From: JBBDYH01 sp040901795
GTDB taxonomy: Bacteria; Planctomycetota; Planctomycetia; Pirellulales; JALHPA01
Assembly (NCBI GenBank): GCA_040901795.1
Contig: JBBDYH010000143.1
Location: 10,065 to 74,064 of the forward strand
DNA: 64,000 nt
Direction: 5' to 3'
Shown here: positions 8,608-16,921 of the stretch, one piece after another
How the letters are laid out: each line of letters starts with the position of its first letter
Position numbering within the stretch: the first letter of the stretch is position 1
Notes under the pieces: generated by a model
Told to the model about the DNA's origin: nothing
The model's input: only the letters and a program-made list of their open reading frames with translations
The model's database searches: none
Program-made: the position numbers and the translations under genes

Positions 8608-9699
8608 TTACTTGGCCACTTTCCGTTTCCGGGCTTCTAGTGTCGGATCGCTCTTCAGCGGCAGCTTCAGCGCCTTGCCCGTTTCGGCGGCCTTGTAGAT
8701 GGCCAGAATGATCTCGATCGACCGGCGTCCCTCGAGACCGTCAACCGCCGGCGGGCGGTTCTTCTTGATCGCATCGACCACGTCCTGGAACTGCCGCGCG
8801 TGTCCATGGTGGCCAATCGCCGACGGGTCGCTCGCCCCGCCGCCGGTGCTGTGGTGCTCGGCCATCCGCTGGAGAATTGCGTCGTCTCGCTTCTGCTGCC
8901 GGGCGAAGTCCCAAACCTTGATGTCTTCCTCTTCCATCACCGCCGTCCCTTCGGAGCCGTGGATTTCGATCCGCTTGAGATAGCCGGGATAGACCGCGGT
9001 GCTGGCCTCGATAACGCCCAGCGCCCCGTTTTCAAACCGCAACGTCGCCACCAGGTTGTCCTCCACGGCGATCCGCTCGTGCGCAATGGTTGCCACATGG
9101 GCAGTGACTTCCGCGACCGGTCCCATCAGCCACGTCAACAGATCCACGCTATGGACCGCCTGGTTCATCAAGGCGCCGCCACCATCGAGTTCCCAGGTAC
9201 CGCGCCACTTGCCGCTGTCGTAGTACGCTTGCGTACGGTACCACTTGACATACGCGTCGCCCAGCGTGAGGCGGCCGAAGCGGTTGCCGTCGATCGCCCG
9301 CTTCATCTCGAGGCTCGACTCGTGGAACCGCGACGGGAAGATCGTCGACAGCTTCACGTCGTTCTGTTCGCAGGAGCGAATAATCGCGTCGCAACGCTTG
9401 AGCGTGATCTCCAGCGGCTTTTCGACGATCACGTGCTTGCCCGCCTTGGCCGCGGCGATGGCGGGTTGCTGGTGCGCGCCGCTCGGCGTGCCGATGGTGA
9501 CAACCTGCACCCGTGGGTCGGCCAGCATCTCGTCCAGATCGTGATACGACTTGCAGCCCGTTTCGCCGGCCAGCCGATCGGCCGCGTCACAGAAGCTGTC
9601 GTAGCAGGCCACCAGCTTCGCTCCGCGCACGTCCTCAATCGCCCGCGAGTGGAACCGCGAGATCATGCCGCAACCGATGATGCCGAAACCGTAGGGCAT
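8608..9699 (-). CDS. Gfo/Idh/MocA family oxidoreductase
   Basis: NAD(P)-dependent sugar or inositol dehydrogenase family. From the ATG at 9699 the protein (363 residues) starts MPYGFGIIGCGMISRFH, a Rossmann GxGxxS-type dinucleotide site, followed by VVTIGTPSGAHQQPAIAAAKAGKHVIVEKPLEIT, which holds the family EKP motif. The catalytic-region residues GGGALMNQAVHSVDLLTWLMG contain the conserved His. GGAG lies just upstream of the ATG, which decides this start; the open frame extends to 9867 but those codons belong to the CATTCGTCATTC repeat. Substrate cannot be told from sequence. Confidence 0.92.
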   Translation of the reverse strand: MPYGFGIIGCGMISRFHSRAIEDVRGAKLVACYDSFCDAADRLAGETGCKSYHDLDEMLADPRVQVVTIGTPSGAHQQPAIAAAKAGKHVIVEKPLEITLKRCDAIIRSCEQNDVKLSTIFPSRFHESSLEMKRAIDGNRFGRLTLGDAYVKWYRTQAYYDSGKWRGTWELDGGGALMNQAVHSVDLLTWLMGPVAEVTAHVATIAHERIAVEDNLVATLRFENGALGVIEASTAVYPGYLKRIEIHGSEGTAVMEEEDIKVWDFARQQKRDDAILQRMAEHHSTGGGASDPSAIGHHGHARQFQDVVDAIKKNRPPAVDGLEGRRSIEIILAIYKAAETGKALKLPLKSDPTLEARKRKVAK

Positions 9700-9768
9700 G
9701 GGTGACTCCGGGGAAAAGGACGCGGCGATTATAAAGATGGCGATGCGGAATAACCAGGGCCGCGCCGC

Positions 9769-9888
9769 CAATGACGAATGACGAAACGAGAATGACGAAT
9801 GACGAACGAGCGCAGCGTCCCGTGGTTCGTCACTCGGGATTCGTGTCGCCGCGGCGACATTCGTCATTCGGACTTCGTCATTCGGGTT
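9769..9888. repeat. ATGACGAATGACGAA repeat cluster
   Basis: Direct copies of AATGACGAATGACGAA (9769-9805) are followed by inverted copies (CATTCGTCATTCGG, TTCGTCATTCGGG, 9858-9886), making a large imperfect palindrome between the Gfo/Idh and CPBP genes. Non-coding. Confidence 0.75.
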
Positions 9889-10887
9889 TTACGCCGTCTC
9901 CAGCCACAGCATTGCCAGCGACGATGTGTTGAGCAAAAAATGCAACACGACCGACGGCCACAGCCGGTGCGTCCGCTGATACAAATACCCTAGCCCCAGC
10001 GCCAATAGAAACAACGGAATGGGCGCGGGTCCTTGCCCCACGTGCAACAGTGCAAAGATGAGGGCGCTTGCGATAATCGGAATCGACCTCACCGCATTCA
10101 ATTCGGCGCGGTTGTCGGCTTTCGGCCGCGTTGTTTGCGGCGCCGCGTAAGGATTATCGGTGGGCTCCGCCTCGCCGATTTGGCTTTCGCTCGGCGCTGT
10201 TTCTCCGGTCGCTTGCTCCGCGTGGGAACCAAACGCACCGGGCACAGCCAACGCGACCACGCGCTCCAACCAACCCTGGACCAGCACGCGCAGGAAGAAC
10301 TCTTCGCTGAAGGGCGCCACCAGCGAGACGGACAAGCCGACGACAAAAAACGTCCACTGGTCGGGCTGCGCTTGGACCAGGTCGATTAGCGGATGCTGGA
10401 CCGGAAAGAAGTAAACCAGAATCGCTTGCAAGGCGAACACCGGGGCGGCCAGCGCCAGAAACCCCGCCGCGCCCAGAGCAATGTCGTACCAGACTCGGCC
10501 CGGCACAAATCCTAAGTCGGCCGAAGTAGCGCCCGTGCGCAGCTTAACCAGCGCGATGGCGAAGACCAACGTCGCCAGCACCGCCCCCATATAGCTCAGT
10601 TGGACTGGGCCAACTTGCTCCGGCTCTAACTCGCGAACGCCCGCCGGCAGCGGGATATTCCAAACATCGCGCAGCAACACGCCGCCAAGTCCCGTGAACA
10701 ATACGTGCGCCATCATCACCAGCACGAGATCAAAGAACGTCCACGGCACGGGCCGCCGCGGTTCCAGCGGAACAAGCTCCTCGCCGCGGCTAATGCGCGC
10801 GATCACCGTCGCCCAAATCGCAATGCTGCCGACAATGGCCACCGCGGCGACAAGAGTGAGTCCCAGATGCTCGATGAGCGCCATCAT
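9889..10887 (-). CDS. CPBP family intramembrane metalloprotease
   Basis: A polytopic membrane protein of 332 residues with about eight hydrophobic helices. The Abi/CPBP catalytic signature is present as SEEFFLRVLVQGWLE (EExxxR, near residues 190-200), followed after a hydrophilic loop by FALLHVGQGPAPIPLFLLALGLG and a final VVLHFLLNTSS, which supply the zinc-ligand histidines of the second and third motifs. A spacer rich in Glu, Pro and Thr (residues 215-255) separates the motifs and is longer than usual. Family roles include prenyl-protein processing and bacteriocin self-protection; no specific role can be inferred here. Confidence 0.9.
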   Translation of the reverse strand: MMALIEHLGLTLVAAVAIVGSIAIWATVIARISRGEELVPLEPRRPVPWTFFDLVLVMMAHVLFTGLGGVLLRDVWNIPLPAGVRELEPEQVGPVQLSYMGAVLATLVFAIALVKLRTGATSADLGFVPGRVWYDIALGAAGFLALAAPVFALQAILVYFFPVQHPLIDLVQAQPDQWTFFVVGLSVSLVAPFSEEFFLRVLVQGWLERVVALAVPGAFGSHAEQATGETAPSESQIGEAEPTDNPYAAPQTTRPKADNRAELNAVRSIPIIASALIFALLHVGQGPAPIPLFLLALGLGYLYQRTHRLWPSVVLHFLLNTSSLAMLWLETA

Positions 10888-10968
10888 TCGGTGGGCGGAT
10901 GGAAGTACGGACCGGGAAAGGCGCGTAGCGAAAGTCGCGGGCTTACGGCCGCCTCAATTCTGGCGAAT

Positions 10969-11625
10969 TCAGCTACGCCGCAACAGGCGTATCGCGGCGA
11001 TCACATACTCCACGCCAGAATATACCGTGAGCACGACCGCGCCCCACACCACGACGTCGAGCCCGGTCATAACCCACCCCGGCGGCGTATCGTCGCCATA
11101 GCTCAGCCGGTACAAGCTCCAACCGGCCGCAAGGCACTGGGCGACCATCTTCAGTTTGCCCGACATCGCAGCCGAGAAATCGATTCCTTCGCCTTCCAAG
11201 AAGCTCCGTAGCGCCGTCACGAGCAGCTCGCGGGCGACAACGACGACCGCCATCCAGGCCGCGAGACCGGATGACGGCAGCGCCGCCAACATAATGAACG
11301 TCCCACAGATGATGACCTTATCGACAAACGGATCGAGAATCCGCCCTAGCGTCGTGACCTGGCCGTACTTGCGCGCCCAGTAGCCGTCCATCCAATCGGT
11401 GCCGGCGGCGATGATGAACACGACCATCGCGGCCAGATAGTAGCCAGGCGAGCTCAGTCTCGTCCCCAGCTCGATCAACACAAACAGCGCGATCGACAGT
11501 AGCAGCCGCAGCGTCGTGAGCTGATTGGGTACGTTGAACAGGACGCGCGCCGGTGCGTGCGTCTGCGTTGATCCGTCGGTGGTGACGCCCACGGTAACTT
11601 CCAAATGGCGAAGGTGGCGAGACAT
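10969..11625 (-). CDS. pgsA: CDP-diacylglycerol--glycerol-3-phosphate 3-phosphatidyltransferase
   Basis: Makes phosphatidylglycerol phosphate in the inner membrane. The CDP-alcohol phosphotransferase signature D-x2-DG-x2-AR-x8-G-x3-D-x3-D is complete in DWMDGYWAR followed by GRILDPFVDK, and LFNVPNQLTTLRLL is the typical PgsA N-terminal helix. Six hydrophobic segments fit the family. Length 218 residues including an N-terminal extension of about 28; an internal start is possible. It lies downstream of rimO on the same strand, a common neighbourhood for pgsA. Confidence 0.93.
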   Translation of the reverse strand: MSRHLRHLEVTVGVTTDGSTQTHAPARVLFNVPNQLTTLRLLLSIALFVLIELGTRLSSPGYYLAAMVVFIIAAGTDWMDGYWARKYGQVTTLGRILDPFVDKVIICGTFIMLAALPSSGLAAWMAVVVVARELLVTALRSFLEGEGIDFSAAMSGKLKMVAQCLAAGWSLYRLSYGDDTPPGWVMTGLDVVVWGAVVLTVYSGVEYVIAAIRLLRRS

Positions 11626-11717
11626 GCAGTCGCCAATGCCTCGACAGAATCATAGCGTGCAGCGAGACTTTCGTCACGCAAGGTTGAGAGTCCCAAGTCC
11701 TCGCCCCAATCGCATTC

Positions 11718-11819
11718 TGTAGGGAACGGTCCGCCGCGGCGGATGCCGTTCCGTTGGGCGAGTTGACGTGGCGACACCACTCGGCGCTTCCGGAACGCCA
11801 CGGAGGGCGTTCCCTACAG
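11718..11819. mobile_element. MITE-like element with TGTAGGGAACG terminal inverted repeats (copy 1)
   Basis: A 102-bp non-coding segment starts TGTAGGGAACG and ends CGTTCCCTACA. A second copy at 14213-14323 shares the ends and internal blocks (CCGTTCCGTTGGGCGAG and GCTTCCGGAACGCCAC). No transposase is encoded, so it would be a non-autonomous element if mobile. Confidence 0.7.
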
Positions 11820-11830
11820 AGATCGTGGCG

Positions 11831-13279
11831 CTATCGCGGAGCTCCTACCGCGACCCCTACGAGGTCGTATTCGCTGGTCGCCACAATCTCCACCGGCACG
11901 ATCTGTCCCGCCTTGAGCTTCTTGCCGGTGACAAACACCACGCCGTCAACATCCGGCGCATCGGCGAAGCTGCGGCCCAGCCAGGCGTTTTTTTCACCGG
12001 GCACCGGTGCATCGAGCAACACCTCGAATCGCTTGCCGATCTGCGCCTCGTTCCATGCAAACGCGTTCTCTTGCTGCACGGCCATCAGCCGGTCGCATCG
12101 CGCTTGTTTCTCTTCATCGGGCAGATGCCCCGGTATCCGCGCCGACGGCGTATCGGCCTCGTACGAATACGTAAACACCCCCATCCGCTCGAATTTTTCA
12201 CAGCGCACAAACTCCACCAGCTCCTCGAACTGCTCGTCGCTCTCGCCCGGAAAGCCCGTGATGAACGTCGTCCGCAGGACCAGGTTCGGAATTCTCGATC
12301 GCAGCTTGCCGATCAGCTCCTCGGTGCTCGCGCGATCGACCCGCCGCTGCATCCGCCGCAGCATCGTGTCGTTAATGTGCTGCAGCGGCAGATCGAGATA
12401 CGGCAGAATCTTTTCGCTCGTCGCCAGCACGTCGATCAATGCATCCGAAAAGTACATCGGATACAGGTACATCACGCGGATCCAGTCGAGGCCTTCGATC
12501 TTGTTCAGCTCCGTGAGCAGCTCTGCCAGCCGTGGCTCGCCATAGAGATCAATGCCGTAGTAAGTCGTGTCCTGGGCCACAATGTTCAACTCGCGCACGC
12601 CGTCGGCCGCCAGCTCTTTGGCCTCAGCGATTACCTCCTCAATTGGCTTCGTGGCATGCTTGCCGCGCATCTTCGGGATCGCGCAGAACGTACAGAGCCG
12701 ATCGCAGCCTTCGGAGATCTTCAAAAACGCAAAGTGCCGCGGCGTGATTCGCAGCCGGTTGCGGTCCGAAAGCGGCCGCGACGGCGCCGGTCGAAAGACG
12801 GTCCGTTGTTCGTCGAGTCCGGCGATCAGCCGATCGGCCACCTTGGTCACATGCTCGCGGCCGAACACTCCCACCAGGTGATCGACCTCCGGACACGTCT
12901 CCAACAAGGACTCCTTGTCGCGCTCCGCCAGGCAGCCCGACACGATCACCCCCCGCGTATGCCCGGCCCGCTTGAGCTGGAGCATCTCCTCGATCGTGGC
13001 GAACGACTCCTGCCGAGCCCGCTCAATGAACCCGCACGTGTTCACGACCACAAAATCGGCCCCCTTCGGCTCCGAAACGAGCCGGTATCCGTCGAGTTGC
13101 AACAGCCCGAGCATGCGCTCGCTATCGACGAGGTTCTTCGGGCAGCCAAGACTGACAAAGGCATAAGTGCCTTTACAATCGCGCGGGTTTACAACGGGTA
13201 GGAGTGAAGTGGCGTTCAATGCAAATACCAGAGATACAGGGATCGGCGGTGAAAGGGGGAATCCCTCATCATAGGGCAA
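11831..13279 (-). CDS. rimO: Ribosomal protein S12 methylthiotransferase RimO
   Basis: Radical-SAM enzyme that adds a methylthio group to the conserved aspartate of ribosomal protein S12. The N-terminal UPF0004 domain begins TYAFVSLGCPKNLVDSERM and supplies three cysteines for the auxiliary cluster; the radical-SAM cluster motif CxxxCxxC is CDRLCTFC near residue 175, followed by IPKMRGKHATKPIEEV. A C-terminal TRAM domain (RFEVLLDAPVPGEKNAWLGR) completes the family architecture. No ATG is available near the N-terminus: the frame opens with a TTG at 13279, and another TTG at 13219 would give an N-terminus closer to usual lengths, so the start is uncertain. Confidence 0.95.
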   Translation of the reverse strand: MPYDEGFPLSPPIPVSLVFALNATSLLPVVNPRDCKGTYAFVSLGCPKNLVDSERMLGLLQLDGYRLVSEPKGADFVVVNTCGFIERARQESFATIEEMLQLKRAGHTRGVIVSGCLAERDKESLLETCPEVDHLVGVFGREHVTKVADRLIAGLDEQRTVFRPAPSRPLSDRNRLRITPRHFAFLKISEGCDRLCTFCAIPKMRGKHATKPIEEVIAEAKELAADGVRELNIVAQDTTYYGIDLYGEPRLAELLTELNKIEGLDWIRVMYLYPMYFSDALIDVLATSEKILPYLDLPLQHINDTMLRRMQRRVDRASTEELIGKLRSRIPNLVLRTTFITGFPGESDEQFEELVEFVRCEKFERMGVFTYSYEADTPSARIPGHLPDEEKQARCDRLMAVQQENAFAWNEAQIGKRFEVLLDAPVPGEKNAWLGRSFADAPDVDGVVFVTGKKLKAGQIVPVEIVATSEYDLVGVAVGAPR

Positions 13280-13356
13280 TGGTCAAAAAAGGCGAGTCAG
13301 ACTCGCGACTCCAAGCCTCAATAACCGTGATTCTCACTTCAGCGAAGTCGGCCGAC

Positions 13357-13386
13357 TTGCCCGGAATACATGTAAGTATGTATACT
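13357..13386 (+). promoter_or_regulatory. Putative promoter with overlapping palindrome upstream of ImmA/IrrE-like gene
   Basis: TTGCCC at 13357-13362 and TATACT at 13381-13386 are spaced by 18 bases, resembling a sigma70-type promoter. An inverted repeat, ATACAT-6-ATGTAT at 13366-13383, overlaps the -10 box and could be an operator. The ATG lies 50 bases downstream. Confidence 0.4.
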
Positions 13387-13435
13387 GGCCCTCGATGCAG
13401 AACCAGAGTCCGGCACGCACATCGGGAACCATAGT

Positions 13436-14203
13436 ATGTCGATTGAAAGCAACTCATCCGGCACGTGCCAAAGCGAATGGACCGAGGCATTAGATGAAAC
13501 CGTCGCCGAGATCTTGCGGCGGACCGGCGTCAAACGGCCGCCAGTCAACGCCATCGAAGTTGCCCAGCGGCTCGGCTGCCCGGTGCTCTGGGACAAGAGC
13601 CAAAGCGGCCGGGCCCGGATCGGGACAGTGCGCGGTGGGCCAGGACGGAGGCCGCAGTCGGCCATCTTTCTTCGCCCCGATCCCCGGCCGGAGCGGATTC
13701 AATGGGCGGTGGCCCACGAGATCGGAGAGCAATGCGCCGCCGAGGTCTATCGCCGGCTCGCCATCGAAGTGAGTGAATCGGCTGCCGATTCGCGCGAGCA
13801 GATCGCCAATGCGCTGGCCACGCGCCTGCTGCTCCCGTCGAACTGGTTCACACACGATGCGATGATCATGGATTTCGATCTCGTTCAATTAAAGAATCGC
13901 TACGCCACGGCCAGCCACGAACTAATTGCGCGGCGAATGCTCGATCTCGCACTGCCGATCCTGGTCACCATTTTTGATCATGGCGAGCAACAATTCCGCC
14001 GCTGGAACCTGCCCCGGCGCCCTCCATCAATTACCAGCGGCGAGTTGAAAGCCTGGCGGCGGGCACACGATTCGGGTGACGCAGTTCGCCACTTCGGTCC
14101 GCCGCGGATCGACGTCTGGCCGATTCAAGAGCCGGGTTGGAAGCGGGAGATTGTGCGGTTGGAATTGGTTTGCGATGTGGCAGAGTTCGAGGCAATCGAC
14201 TAA
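13436..14203 (+). CDS. ImmA/IrrE-like protein with altered metal motif
   Basis: A 255-residue protein with the layout of ImmA/IrrE (COG2856) metallopeptidases: an N-terminal helix, VNAIEVAQRLGCPVLWD, then IQWAVAHEIGEQC and DSREQIANALATRLLLPSNWF, the latter corresponding to the ANxFAxxLLMP motif of the family. The usual HExxH zinc motif reads HEIGE, so the second histidine is glutamate and the enzyme may be inactive or use different ligands. No XRE repressor gene accompanies it, unlike typical ImmA/ImmR pairs. ATG at 13436. Its C-terminal 60 residues (WNLPRRPPSITSGELKAW onwards) are unfamiliar. Confidence 0.75.
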   Translation: MSIESNSSGTCQSEWTEALDETVAEILRRTGVKRPPVNAIEVAQRLGCPVLWDKSQSGRARIGTVRGGPGRRPQSAIFLRPDPRPERIQWAVAHEIGEQCAAEVYRRLAIEVSESAADSREQIANALATRLLLPSNWFTHDAMIMDFDLVQLKNRYATASHELIARRMLDLALPILVTIFDHGEQQFRRWNLPRRPPSITSGELKAWRRAHDSGDAVRHFGPPRIDVWPIQEPGWKREIVRLELVCDVAEFEAID

Positions 14204-14212
14204 GGCTCAGCC

Positions 14213-14323
14213 TGTAGGGAACGGCCTCCGTGCCGTTCCGTTGGGCGAGGTAATGTGGCTATGCCGCTTGGAGCTTCCGGAACGCCACCCGCCACGGCGG
14301 GCAAGCTTAGGGCGTTCCCTACA
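14213..14323. mobile_element. MITE-like element with TGTAGGGAACG terminal inverted repeats (copy 2)
   Basis: Second copy (111 bp) of the element at 11718-11819. Its right terminal repeat runs into the next gene: the TAG stop of the pseudo-receiver gene (14319-14321, minus strand) lies inside the TIR. Confidence 0.7.
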
Positions 14324-15116
14324 GACCCAGGCTCGCTCGAACTTGCCACAGCAAATCCTCCAGGAAAAATGGCTTGGAGATCACCGCGGCAGCACCGTGC
14401 GCGAGTGCCGCGGCGGTGTCTTCAGCGCGAGGAAAGCCGATCAGCACGATCTTCGGCATTCGGGGAACATGCTGAACCAGGCGATCGAACGACGCCCGGC
14501 ATGAATCAAAACTGGCCGCACAGTCCCAGACGACAAGGCCCGCGTCGTCCAGCGCAACCGAGTCCGCGCGAAGAGATGTTGTCGGGCAACCGGCGAATTC
14601 AAGCGCATCACAAAGCGCGGTTGCCGCCTGACGGTCGCGCGAGATTACCGCCACGCGCGCCGTCAACTTCGGCATCGTCCGCGGCGGCGAGACCAGCAAG
14701 CGGTCTTCGTGGGTCGCAGTAAATGGCAGCGCCCACGTTGTTGCGCCATCGCTTCCGAGTCGCGCCAGCTCCGCGCCCAGGCGTGCCACGAATTGGTGTG
14801 CATAAACGCGAACCGCTCCCGGCCACGGCCTTCCCGTGCGCGCCTCGCCCTCGCAAAAGCTGCCCAGCAAGCACACGATCGGCGTCAGTGGCAGGCAGGC
14901 TCGTAGCTCTTCGAACGTGGCGTGTGCATGTTCACCGGGGCGACGCAGAGCAACCACGATCAGGTCAGACGCCACGTCCCGCGAAGCCAGCCATGCATCC
15001 GCGCTGCTTATGCCGGCCGCGAACGATACGTCAACATGGTCGTTCAGCCATTGCACCGGCCCGGCAAACTCCGGCCAATCGCGGTCGCCGACGTAAAGGA
15101 ATTGCGGACGCGTCAT
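14319..15116 (-). CDS. Tandem pseudo-receiver protein (response-regulator-like)
   Basis: A 265-residue soluble protein without a DNA-binding domain. The C-terminal half (about 150-265) has the alpha/beta rhythm of a receiver domain: ARVAVISRDRQAATALCDALEF, VVWDCAASFD where the phosphoacceptor strand would be, KIVLIGF and AAAVISKPFFLEDLLWQV, the last containing the Lys-Pro typical of receivers. The usual acidic pair at the end of the first strand is missing. The N-terminal half (QFLYVGDRDWPEF, DLIVVALRR, TPIVCLLGS) looks like a second, more diverged copy. Role unknown; possibly a non-phosphorylated regulator. The stop codon is supplied by a mobile-element terminus. Confidence 0.6.
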   Translation of the reverse strand: MTRPQFLYVGDRDWPEFAGPVQWLNDHVDVSFAAGISSADAWLASRDVASDLIVVALRRPGEHAHATFEELRACLPLTPIVCLLGSFCEGEARTGRPWPGAVRVYAHQFVARLGAELARLGSDGATTWALPFTATHEDRLLVSPPRTMPKLTARVAVISRDRQAATALCDALEFAGCPTTSLRADSVALDDAGLVVWDCAASFDSCRASFDRLVQHVPRMPKIVLIGFPRAEDTAAALAHGAAAVISKPFFLEDLLWQVRASLGL

Positions 15117-15328
15117 GAGCGGGGACCATCGAGAAGCAAAAACGCAAATTGTCGATTCTCAATTTGCAATTTGCAATTCCAAACGATCGCGAGAACCCAT
15201 CTTGACAGGCTCGCCGGTTTGACCACAATTCGGCCTCCACGCGCGTGCTGCGGCGTCGGCCAGGGAGTGGCTACCGCACCGCCAGCACACCGCTTTGAGC
15301 CCACCCACCGCCGGGCATGGAGGCCCTT

Positions 15329-16840
15329 ATGCACGATTCGGTGCTACCGCCGTGCGGCATCAGTCTGCGCACGCTGTTTCCCGAGGCCGTGATCTTCGGC
15401 GCGGACGATATCGTCGTCCGCTCCTGTTCCGCCGATTCTCGCGCCGTTCAGCCCGGCGACCTGTTCGCAGCAATTGTGGGGCCGGACTGCGACGGTCACG
15501 ACTTCATCTATGAGGCCGCCTTCCGCGGCGCAACCGCCGTCCTTGCCGAGCGATACGTAGCTGCCGACGGCCTGCCGGTCTGCGTCGTCAGCGACACGCG
15601 CGCCGCGTTCGGCCGCCTCGCGCACGCGCTGGCTGGCAATCCCAGCCAGCGGCTGAAGGTGATCGGCGTGACCGGCACCGCCGGAAAGACGACCACCGTC
15701 GCCTTAATCGACAGCATTCTGACCGCGGCCGGCCGCCGCGTCGGCAGCACCAGCGGGCTGCTGCACTTCGATGGCACGGTCTTGGAGCCGCCGTCCAGCG
15801 ACACGCCACACGCTTGCGCGTTGGCGGCGGCACTGGCGCGAATGGAATCGAACGGCTGCGACTGTGCGGTGATCGAGGTTTCCAGCCAGGCGCTGAGCCA
15901 GCTTCGTTTGGCCGGACTCACACTTGACCTCGCCTGCGTCACCAATGTTCGCCGCGATCATCTGGAATACCACAGCACGGTACGCAACTACCGCGATATT
16001 AAAGCGCGGCTGTTCCAGTATCTGCGCCCCGGCGGAGCGGCCGTGCTCAATCTCGACGATGCAGCCTCCGCCGAGTACCTGCGCGGATTGGATGGGCCGG
16101 CCCTGACCGTGGCGATGATCGCCAACGCCGACCTCACCGCCGTGGTCATCGAGCGCTTCGCCGGCGAACAGACATTCCTACTCAGCGCCGGCAGCGAAGC
16201 GGTGCCCGTACGGACGCGCGTCATTGGCGATCAGCACGTTTACAACTGCCTGACAGCGGCGGCCGTGGGGCTGCTGCATGGCGTTTCACTGACCGAGATT
16301 GCACGGGGACTAGAACGGGTTGAAAGCATTCCCGGCCGCATGGAGCGGTTGGAATGTGGACAGCCGTTCGGAGTGTTCGTCGATGCGGCCCAAACACCCG
16401 ATGCGCTCGGCCTCGTGCTGGAAACTCTACGCGAAGTCACCGAACGTCGCTTGATCTGCGTGTTTGGCGCCGAGGGCGATCGCGACGCGGAGCCGCGGGC
16501 GCTCGCCGGACAGACGGTTGAGGCGTTTGCTGACATCGCCGTCGTCACCGAGAACAATCCGCGCGGCGAAGACTCGACGCGGATCGCCTCCGATATCCTC
16601 CGCGGCTTTGATTCGCGAGAAAGCGTCGTTGTGATGCACGATCGTGCCAAAGCGATCTGCTGGGCGCTTGCCCAGGCGCAACCTGGCGACTGCGTCCTGA
16701 TCGCGGGCAAGGGATTTGACAACCTGCAACATCTCGGCACTCAGACTTACTGGTTTGACGACCGCGAGATCGCCTGCCGCTGGCTCTATGAGCAAGGCCA
16801 ACAAACCGATTTCCCCATCCACCGCCGCGAGGCCGCCTAA
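15329..16840 (+). CDS. MurE-like Mur ligase with several substituted active-site residues
   Basis: Homologue of UDP-MurNAc-tripeptide synthetase (MurE), 503 residues. The Mur fold is complete: CSADSRAVQPGDLFAAIVG at the N-terminus, P-loop GVTGTAGKTTT (about 113-123), IEVSSQALSQLR and VTNVRRDHLEYH centrally, and FGVFVDAAQTPDALGLVL, CVFGAEGDRD and NNPRGED in the C-terminal domain. Positions usually conserved in MurE are changed: EVSSH to EVSSQ, DYAHTPDAL to DAAQTPDAL, DNPR to NNPR, and GKGHE to GKGFD. It may therefore have altered substrate specificity or reduced activity. The ATG at 15329 has GGAGG at 15319-15323, preferred over the ATG at 15317. It is followed by the MurF-like and MurG-like genes. 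Confidence 0.85.
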   Translation: MHDSVLPPCGISLRTLFPEAVIFGADDIVVRSCSADSRAVQPGDLFAAIVGPDCDGHDFIYEAAFRGATAVLAERYVAADGLPVCVVSDTRAAFGRLAHALAGNPSQRLKVIGVTGTAGKTTTVALIDSILTAAGRRVGSTSGLLHFDGTVLEPPSSDTPHACALAAALARMESNGCDCAVIEVSSQALSQLRLAGLTLDLACVTNVRRDHLEYHSTVRNYRDIKARLFQYLRPGGAAVLNLDDAASAEYLRGLDGPALTVAMIANADLTAVVIERFAGEQTFLLSAGSEAVPVRTRVIGDQHVYNCLTAAAVGLLHGVSLTEIARGLERVESIPGRMERLECGQPFGVFVDAAQTPDALGLVLETLREVTERRLICVFGAEGDRDAEPRALAGQTVEAFADIAVVTENNPRGEDSTRIASDILRGFDSRESVVVMHDRAKAICWALAQAQPGDCVLIAGKGFDNLQHLGTQTYWFDDREIACRWLYEQGQQTDFPIHRREAA

Positions 16841-16841
16841 G

Positions 16842-16918
16842 TTGGAGTTCAAGCTTTAGCTTGCCGGAACAGCCTGAAGGCTGAACTCCAACCCTGAACC
16901 CTGAACCCTGAACCCTCC
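16842..16918. repeat. GAACTCC-type inverted repeat plus CCCTGAA heptamers
   Basis: Starts one base after the MurE-like stop codon: GTTGGAGTTCAAGC... pairs with ...GGCTGAACTCCAAC (16842-16893), then about four CCCTGAA units run to within four bases of the MurF-like ATG. The MurF-like leader is thus wholly repeat DNA and shows no Shine-Dalgarno sequence. Confidence 0.85.
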
Positions 16919-16921
16919 TGC

